Part shown: one piece after another, positions 45,319 through 49,607 of the stretch
Layout: every line of letters starts with the position of its first letter
How positions within the stretch are numbered: the first letter of the stretch is position 1
Source: Defluviitaleaceae bacterium
GTDB taxonomy: Bacteria > Bacillota > Clostridia > Lachnospirales > WQUN01
Assembly: GCA_009786685.1 (NCBI GenBank)
Contig: WQRQ01000005.1
Location: forward strand, 1 to 49,607
Length of the DNA stretch: 49,607 bases
Reading direction: 5' to 3'
Program-made: the position numbers and the translations under genes
Notes under the pieces: model-generated
What the model saw: only the letters and a program-made list of their open reading frames with translations
Databases searched by the model: none
Told to the model about the DNA's origin: nothing

Positions 45319-46136
45319 AAAAAAACGATATCATCATAGGGGCTTGTTCTGCCGAGTGTATTTCGCTCGACGGGGCAAGCCTTTTTGTTCCCTTCGTGAG
45401 CAAGGATTTGGAAAAGCGTACAAACCCTGCGGCAAGCCTTAAAAATGTGCAAAGCATAATCGTGGTGGGTGTGGGGTACAGCGAATCAACTCAAAATCCG
45501 CCCCGCCTGTCGCGGCAAAACCGCGAAAAACACGGTTTTTCGGCGCAGCTTTCGTCGCTGGGTACATGCGAGGATTACCACCCCCGAGTTAAGACAATTT
45601 TGCGCGACTTAGCCCAAGAAATGGGCTTGGAAAAGGGCAGTTACAAAATTCTGGTAGACAGCCCCGCACTGGACGAGCGTGCGCTTGCGTACCGCGCAGG
45701 GCTGGGCGTTTACGGGCGTAACGGCCTGCTTATCTCGAAAAAATTTGGCTCACGGTTTAACATCGGGTTATTGTTAACGACGTTGCCGTTTCTTTTGGAC
45801 GAGCGGTCGCGAACAGACTTTGCATGTCTTGGGTGCAATGCGTGTATAAAGGCCTGCCCCGTAAACGGCGAAAAATCACACTGCGTTTCCTACCTAACGC
45901 AGAAAGAAAACCTTTCCCCCGAGGAAGAATCCATAATAAAAAAAAGCCGCCAAATATACGGCTGCGATATCTGCCAAGATGTATGCCCGCTTAACAAACA
46001 AAAAAAAGCCACTTTTATAAACCCACAAAAATGGCTGGATATGTCTGACGACAAGCTTAAAAAAGAATACGCAAACACCGCAATGCTATGGCGCGGGGTG
46101 GACATTTTACGTCGGAATGCATTGCTTCATATCTAA
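45312..46136 (+). CDS. queG: epoxyqueuosine reductase, short form
   Basis: 274 residues. The two iron-sulfur motifs CLGCNACIKACP and CDICQDVCPLN, the DSPALDERALAYRAGLGVYGRNGLL segment and FNIGLLLT identify QueG, which reduces epoxyqueuosine to queuosine in tRNA. It is shorter than most family members (300 residues or more) and ends soon after the second cluster, without the HEAT-like tail. It overlaps galM by 7 bases. With tgt it suggests that the cell makes queuosine. Confidence 0.92.
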   Translation: MVEKNDIIIGACSAECISLDGASLFVPFVSKDLEKRTNPAASLKNVQSIIVVGVGYSESTQNPPRLSRQNREKHGFSAQLSSLGTCEDYHPRVKTILRDLAQEMGLEKGSYKILVDSPALDERALAYRAGLGVYGRNGLLISKKFGSRFNIGLLLTTLPFLLDERSRTDFACLGCNACIKACPVNGEKSHCVSYLTQKENLSPEEESIIKKSRQIYGCDICQDVCPLNKQKKATFINPQKWLDMSDDKLKKEYANTAMLWRGVDILRRNALLHI

Positions 46137-46172
46137 TGTTTGTGGTAAATTTATAAAAAAGGAGTTGATATC

Positions 46173-46445
46173 GTGTCTACAATAAATATAAGCATACCGC
46201 TGGACGAAACTCTACGTTGCCAGATGGAGGATGTTCTTAATGAAAAAGAAATAAGCATAAGTGTTGCAGATAATATGATAAAAAAAATCGCATTCATTAT
46301 TACGCAACAAAAGAGGGCGATGGGATTATTAAATGACACAGAATATCTGTTATCAATCCCCGGAATGAAAGATATTTTGCTTGAAGGGATGTCAACCCCT
46401 CTTTCCGAATGTCTTGACGAGGGAGATTTGTGGACAGATGTATAA
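46173..46445 (+). CDS. RelB/DinJ-type antitoxin
   Basis: 90 residues. GTG start after AAAAAGGAG. An N-terminal beta strand plus helices (STINISIPLDETLRCQME...) as in ribbon-helix-helix antitoxins, and a C-terminal toxin-binding tail (DILLEGMSTPLSECLDE). It overlaps by 8 bases a toxin frame that has decayed, so it is an antitoxin without its toxin. Confidence 0.78.
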   Translation: MSTINISIPLDETLRCQMEDVLNEKEISISVADNMIKKIAFIITQQKRAMGLLNDTEYLLSIPGMKDILLEGMSTPLSECLDEGDLWTDV

Positions 46446-46567
46446 AATTATGCCAACAAAAAGAGCAAAGAAAGACGCGCAAAAAATTCAAAGGAGCAAT
46501 CGAAATTAACCGTCAGCATAGGTTTGTGTACGCAATTGAACCTACATTTGGAAAACATATGTACTGA
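46438..46567 (+). pseudogene. Txe/YoeB-type toxin remnant
   Basis: The first 17 codons (MYKIMPTKRAKKDAQKI) match the N-terminus of Txe/YoeB toxins, then the frame stops at 46507-46509. In the next frame 46493-46567 encodes GAIEINRQHRFVYAIEP, close to the usual C-terminal INxxHRLVY core. The middle third is deleted. The start overlaps the antitoxin gene as expected for an intact pair. Confidence 0.75.
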
Positions 46568-46639
46568 TGAAGGCGTACCCCTATAAAGGAATTATAAAAA
46601 TAATTTCCATGTGGACACATTACGAATAATCCTATGTAT

Positions 46640-46666
46640 AAAGGGGCTGCCTCACTTAGCCCCTTT
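46640..46666. terminator. hairpin at the end of the XRE gene
   Basis: AAAGGGGCT pairs with AGCCCCTTT; the XRE stop codon lies in the loop. T-runs are short, so strength is uncertain. Confidence 0.55.
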
Positions 46667-47008
46667 GTTGTGATTTCTAATCTGCATGGATTTTTTCAAG
46701 GCTTGCGCAACGGAAAGCATGTGGAAGATTTCGTCACCGGTGCAACCGGAAAAGACAGCCGCTACTTCTTTGATAAGAGTTGGCGTGCTGTTATCCACGG
46801 AGTCCATCAATATTTCATCCGGCGTAATTTCCAGTGCGTTACATATGCGAACAAGACACGGCAAGGAAAGCTTTGTCCTTCCCGATTCTATTTTGGAATA
46901 GTGTGGCGGTGAAACATCTGCGCGCTCGGATACAAGCTCCTGAGTGTATCCTCTTTTTAGGCGCACGGCGCGAATACGCATACCTATTAATGCATAATTT
47001 ATGTCCAT
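46652..47008 (-). CDS. XRE family transcriptional regulator
   Basis: 118 residues. Residues about 8-65 form a helix-turn-helix (IRAVRLKRGYTQELVSERADVSPPHYSKIESGRTKLSL). The C-terminal 50 residues are helical. Its leader faces that of the 74-residue protein gene, and hairpin-like sequences between them (about 47020-47180) may be its operators. Confidence 0.88.
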   Translation of the reverse strand: MDINYALIGMRIRAVRLKRGYTQELVSERADVSPPHYSKIESGRTKLSLPCLVRICNALEITPDEILMDSVDNSTPTLIKEVAAVFSGCTGDEIFHMLSVAQALKKSMQIRNHNKGAK

Positions 47009-47186
47009 ACTATTCTCCCTTTAACTAGCCAGTTTGACAAGTTATTGTACAGTTAGTTGTAATGTGCTAAAATTGCACAGGTGGAAAGTATGTCCATAAT
47101 GGAAATAAGTTGTGCGGGCGCATAAAGTTTTATAGAACAAAAATTTCGTAAAATTCCACGAAGTTTTACAAGGTTTACACTAAAGC

Positions 47187-47216
47187 TTGACATTTTCTGT
47201 ACTCATTTGGTATAAA
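47187..47216 (+). promoter_or_regulatory. promoter of the 74-residue protein gene
   Basis: TTGACA (47187-47192) and TATAAA (47211-47216) with an 18-base spacer. A TTTCGT/ACGAA hairpin just upstream (about 47142-47164) could be an operator. Confidence 0.7.
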
Positions 47217-47247
47217 AGATAAATTTTTGTTGTTAAAGGGGTGCGAC

Positions 47248-47472
47248 ATGACGCAAAGCGATAGAGAAAAAGAAGTATGCAATTTATGTAATGCTATAAA
47301 CATGGCAAAGTTGGAGCTGGAAGTAGGCATGGATGACATAATAAAAGAGGGGTTGACTAAGGAAGTCTCCGCCCCTCTTAAAGATATCGCAGAAATTGCA
47401 CTTAAACTACTTAAAGACAAAACTATAGTTCCGATTGAAAACGGTCGCGAGTCGGTGCATTGGCTCGTATAA
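47248..47472 (+). CDS. 74-residue protein between two XRE regulators
   Basis: ATG at 47248 shortly after AAAGGGGTG. Acidic and helical, with two Cys near the start (VCNLCNAIN). No family recognised. Its last 50 bases overlap the convergent XRE gene, which is unusual. It may be the target of one of the flanking regulators. Confidence 0.6.
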   Translation: MTQSDREKEVCNLCNAINMAKLELEVGMDDIIKEGLTKEVSAPLKDIAEIALKLLKDKTIVPIENGRESVHWLV

Positions 47473-47803
47473 ATCTTGCTAAATCTGCCACAAAGGAGAG
47501 TTCGCTTTCATCATATCCGAAAAAAGCTGTAGATAGTTGCGACAGTGGCTTATTTGCATACCTTATGTTATTGCTTTCGTCACCTGTAACAAGATAATCT
47601 ATCGAGCAATTATACACTTGAGAAAGCTTGTATAAATTTTCTAACGAAACACCACTTTCTCCTTTTTCTACTAATCCTATAAATGATGTAGATACATTAA
47701 CCATTTCTGCAAGCCGTTCTATCGTAAGCCGATGTTCTTTTCTAAGCGTCCGCAATCTCACGGCCACTTCTTTCCAGTCGAGTTCCTTCATTAATAGCGT
47801 CAC
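47423..47803 (-). CDS. XRE family transcriptional regulator
   Basis: 126 residues. Helix-turn-helix at about 13-70 (LRTLRKEHRLTIERLAEMVNVSTSFIGLVEKGESGVSL), followed by SIDYLVTGD, the standard end of Cro/CI-type domains. The C-terminal 50 residues, partly overlapping the opposite gene, may be a dimerisation part. A second in-frame Met (M5) could also be the start. Confidence 0.85.
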   Translation of the reverse strand: MTLLMKELDWKEVAVRLRTLRKEHRLTIERLAEMVNVSTSFIGLVEKGESGVSLENLYKLSQVYNCSIDYLVTGDESNNIRYANKPLSQLSTAFFGYDESELSFVADLARFIRANAPTRDRFQSEL

Positions 47804-47924
47804 CTCGTTTATATTCCCCCACTTTCATTAGAATTATAGCAAAAAAATATTAGAGGAATAAGCAAGTCGCACTTGATAACATTCGCCAGTGATACAGTGC
47901 AAAACTTTATCTATAGGATTAAGT

Positions 47925-47969
47925 GAGAACAACAAAAAAGGCACTTTAAGTGCCTTTTTTGTTGTTCTC
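47925..47969. terminator. 45-bp perfect palindrome, bidirectional terminator
   Basis: GAGAACAACAAAAAAGGCAC plus TT and its exact complement flank a single central T, giving 22-bp arms. It abuts the stop codon of the retropepsin remnant; T-runs lie within the stem on both strands. Confidence 0.85.
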
Positions 47970-48296
47970 CTACCTTGTGCAAAATAAAGTTGAAATTTCC
48001 GGTAGGTCGTTATCCGTTAGCAAAAACTTTTTATGTTTATGCGACAAAATAAATGTCATTTTGGAAAGTATATCCATTCCCAAGACACCGACTACTTCAT
48101 GTGTACTCCAGTTCTCCAGTACATCAACCTTCATTTGTCCAAATTTAAAACTGTTTACCAATGTTAAGCCATTTATATCACACGTTAGCAATTCTGCCGA
48201 GCCTAATGCCGTGTTTTTAATTTTACCTGTTTTTGCGTACTTTACATATCCATTCTTTTTTAAAAATTCTTTTATTGTTAAAGTCAGAAACCAGAT
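47970..48296 (-). pseudogene. retropepsin-like aspartic protease, N-terminally truncated
   Basis: The frame is open from a TAA at about 48297, but its first ordinary start codon is a TTG at 48191, while recognisable sequence begins near 48281 (LTIKEFLKKNG). The C-terminal half (EVVGVLGMDILSKMTFILSHK) fits bacterial retropepsin-like proteins, but the catalytic Asp-Thr-Gly segment is missing. It probably arose by deletion between this gene and the preceding one. Confidence 0.65.
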
Positions 48297-48520
48297 TTAA
48301 GTAATCCAACCGCCTCATCCTCCCTTGTATGCCTTGCGGTGTAAAAATTACCGTCGTCCAAGTCGGGCATTAGGTTTTCCACAGCAACCGCATCATCTGC
48401 AACACCAACAAGCTCACCTCCGACCAACTTCATGTGAAATTGGTCTGCATACATAGGGTTTTTTAATACTACCCATTGGCCTATATATTTTTGTTTTGCT
48501 TCTTCCCAAGCGATATACAT
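48284..48520 (-). CDS. 78-residue protein, partner of a retropepsin-like gene
   Basis: ATG at 48520 after AAAGGAGG. The sequence MYIAWEEAKQKYIGQWVVLKN and the later DDGNFYTARHTREDEAVGLL suggest a small alpha/beta protein often found just ahead of retropepsin-like genes in Firmicutes. Function unknown. Its stop lies within the start region of the truncated protease frame. Confidence 0.72.
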   Translation of the reverse strand: MYIAWEEAKQKYIGQWVVLKNPMYADQFHMKLVGGELVGVADDAVAVENLMPDLDDGNFYTARHTREDEAVGLLKSGF

Positions 48521-48615
48521 GTTAAAACCTCCTTTTTTCTTCAAAATTATTATGCCACAAAACCCCCTAATTGCATATCGTTAAAAATTTTTTTCAAAAA
48601 AAATTAAAGCCATGC

Positions 48616-48643
48616 TAAAGTTTTGTTTACAGCGTGACGATAT
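48616..48643 (+). promoter_or_regulatory. sigma-D (motility) type promoter
   Basis: TAAA at 48616-48619 and GACGATAT at 48636-48643, spaced by 16 bases; consensus for the flagellar sigma factor is TAAA-N15-GCCGATAT. It precedes the csrA genes by about 50 bases. Confidence 0.65.
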
Positions 48644-48694
48644 CTAGTGTAGAAAGAAATAGAATTGCAGTAACACTGTCGGGAGGTGCTTTCA

Positions 48695-48883
48695 TTGTTA
48701 CAGCTTTCCATAAACGAGGGCGAGTACATCATCATTGGCGACGATATAAAAGTCCACTTCGACCACAGGGTAAACCGCGACACGGTGGACATCGCTGTAG
48801 AAGCCCCAAAAGAAACAACGGTACTGCGCGGCAAGCTATTTGAGAAGGAGCGAGCAGCCTATGCTACATTTGACACTTTCTAA
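48695..48883 (+). CDS. csrA: CsrA-like RNA-binding regulator 1
   Basis: 62 residues. TTG start 8 bases after GGGAGGTG. The CsrA pattern is clear: IIIGDDIKVHF, VDIAVEAPKE and then VLRGKLFE. The usual N-terminal MLVLxRKxGE is replaced by LLQLSINEGE, and the key C-terminal region R-x-E-V is changed to RGKLFE. CsrA binds GGA motifs in mRNA leaders. It overlaps the second csrA by 23 bases. Confidence 0.85.
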   Translation: MLQLSINEGEYIIIGDDIKVHFDHRVNRDTVDIAVEAPKETTVLRGKLFEKERAAYATFDTF

Positions 48884-49151
48884 GGGCGAACACGTGATGA
48901 TAGGCGACGAGATAAAACTAACCTACGCAAAAAACGACGGCAAAAAGGTAGCCACCCTAAGAATAGAAGCCCCAAGAGAAGTAATCGTAACCCGAGGCAA
49001 GGTCTACGAAGACCGCATAGCAACCCAAGCAAGCGAAGGCAACCGCGAGGCCATGCAGCTACTGGAAAAAATAATAGAAGAAAACGCAACACGCAAAAAA
49101 ATCTTTAACAAGCGCAGGGCAAAACGCCAAAACATCGCCGGTCGTATTTAA
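48861..49151 (+). CDS. csrA: CsrA-like RNA-binding regulator 2, long C-terminal tail
   Basis: 96 residues. ATG about 12 bases after AAGGAG. The core MLHLTLSKGEHVMIGDEIKL, EAPREVIVTRGKVYE matches CsrA; a helical, very basic tail of about 38 residues (ATRKKIFNKRRAKRQN) is extra, as ordinary CsrA proteins have 60-80 residues. Paired translation with csrA 1 suggests a heterodimer or an adjusted affinity for RNA. It ends 114 bases before flagellin. Confidence 0.85.
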   Translation: MLHLTLSKGEHVMIGDEIKLTYAKNDGKKVATLRIEAPREVIVTRGKVYEDRIATQASEGNREAMQLLEKIIEENATRKKIFNKRRAKRQNIAGRI

Positions 49152-49193
49152 GGCGTAAGGTATGTAACACGATTGCATGTCTTACGGCTTAAA
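49147..49193 (+). other. long hairpin between csrA 2 and flagellin
   Basis: TTAAG-g-CGTAAG-g-TATG pairs with CATG-t-CTTACG-g-CTTAA around an 11-base loop; GGCTTAAATAAGCC overlaps its right end. No T-run follows, so it is either a weak terminator or a processed leader structure. Confidence 0.6.
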
Positions 49194-49209
49194 TAAGCCA
49201 AAAAAATGC

Positions 49210-49265
49210 GTCCACGGATTGGACAAATAAAAGGGGCGACATTCCCCAATACAGGAGGTATTAAT
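49210..49265 (+). promoter_or_regulatory. probable CsrA binding sites in the flagellin leader
   Basis: GTCC-ACGGATT-GGAC (49210-49224) is a small hairpin presenting ACGGAT in its loop, the favoured CsrA target. A second GGA lies in ACAGGAGGT (49251-49259), the flagellin ribosome binding site itself. Two such sites are the arrangement known for translational repression of flagellin (hag) by CsrA in Bacillus subtilis. Confidence 0.65.
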
Positions 49266-49607
49266 ATGTCAAACATGGTGGTAAGAACAAACGTATTTGC
49301 GCTCAACGCGCACAGAAACATGAAAAATGTAGGTATGGACCAAAGCAGAGCTTCTAACAGGCTCTCCAGCGGTTTCCGTATCAACAGTGCGGCAGACGAC
49401 GCCGCAGGGCTTGCAATCTCCGAAAACATGCGCGCCCAAATCCGCGGTCTTGACCAAGCAAGCCGCAACGCACAAGATGGTCAATCAATGCTCCTTACAA
49501 CAGAAGGCGGCCTTGAAGAAATCGGAAACATGCTGCAACGTACACGCGAGCTTCTTGTTCAAGCAGCTAACGACACAAACACACAAGACCAACGTAACCT
49601 TATCCAA
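49266..49607 (+). CDS. hag: flagellin, 5' part
   Basis: The first 114 residues, running off the window end. ATG after AGGAGGT. The conserved N-terminal D0/D1 region is complete: [37 protein letters not shown] and [18 protein letters not shown]. Flagellin is exported by the flagellar type III system and polymerises into the filament. Located directly behind two csrA genes. Confidence 0.97.
   Translation, partial: MSNMVVRTNVFALNAHRNMKNVGMDQSRASNRLSSGFRINSAADDAAGLAISENMRAQIRGLDQASRNAQDGQSMLLTTEGGLEEIGNMLQRTRELLVQAANDTNTQDQRNLIQ

Noticed and set aside
47950-48300. 116-codon plus-strand frame
   Set aside because: Antisense to the retropepsin remnant, which has recognisable protein sequence on the minus strand.

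Overview
The window looks like the chromosome of a motile, spore-forming, anaerobic Firmicute of the Clostridia type. The main pointers are spoIIGA (sporulation sigma-E processing protease), mecA (Clp adaptor), PadR and MerR regulators, tandem csrA genes beside a flagellin gene, strong AGGAGG ribosome binding sites, frequent GTG/TTG starts and many ATGA or TAATG gene overlaps. No rRNA, tRNA or CRISPR array was found. The genus cannot be named from the sequence alone.

Layout. 1-5161: the end of an Asp/Asn-repeat protein, then a tightly coupled signalling operon (GAF-HD-GYP protein, metallo-beta-lactamase-fold hydrolase, CHASE2 adenylate cyclase). 5165-6724: a large protein of internal repeats, unrecognised. 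6925-10349: PadR regulator with an acetyltransferase, then tgt with an overlapping cytoplasmic GH10 xylanase. 10634-15655: mecA, a UvrD-like helicase, a soluble chemoreceptor-like protein and ychF. 15709-17730: a fic gene split by a compact inverted-repeat element that carries a nucleotidyltransferase gene. 17787-20901: an ECF sigma/anti-sigma pair divergent from spoIIGA, and a 46-residue peptide gene. 20970-26842: a Cys-rich protein, a PHP phosphatase, malQ, and a PLDc_N/ABC ATPase/ABC-2 permease-hydrolase fusion operon. 26888-27434: an orphan tRNase-type toxin domain with a CPCC partner. 27492-31419: pdxS, purE, and a MerR regulator with its coupled partner.

31750-35013 is accessory DNA: a relaxase that has lost its 5' end, an internally deleted Rpn-type nuclease, and a ParB-like/antitoxin-like pair. 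35141-40836 holds a nicotinamidase-like hydrolase, a complete BMP-type nucleoside ABC importer and a flavodoxin-fold oxidoreductase. 40867-46136 holds a KDG kinase, a U32 peptidase flanked by inverted copies of a dispersed GC-rich repeat, a DUF624 membrane protein, galM and queG. 46173-48520 is a patch of degraded toxin-antitoxin and protease genes with two XRE regulators. 48616-49607 carries a sigma-D-like promoter, two overlapping csrA genes and the start of flagellin.

How the genes fit together: the first operon probably couples c-di-GMP and cAMP turnover; tgt and queG serve queuosine synthesis; xylanase, malQ, galM and KDG kinase point to plant-polysaccharide and sugar use; the csrA pair probably controls flagellin translation, and the flagellin leader holds a hairpin with a GGA loop of the kind CsrA binds. 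Two further points stand out. The fic interruption can be reversed exactly on paper. Also, many genes switch from G/T-ending to A/C-ending synonymous codons partway along, nearly always in the 5'-to-3' direction. All function calls are from reading the translated sequence; no database search was possible.
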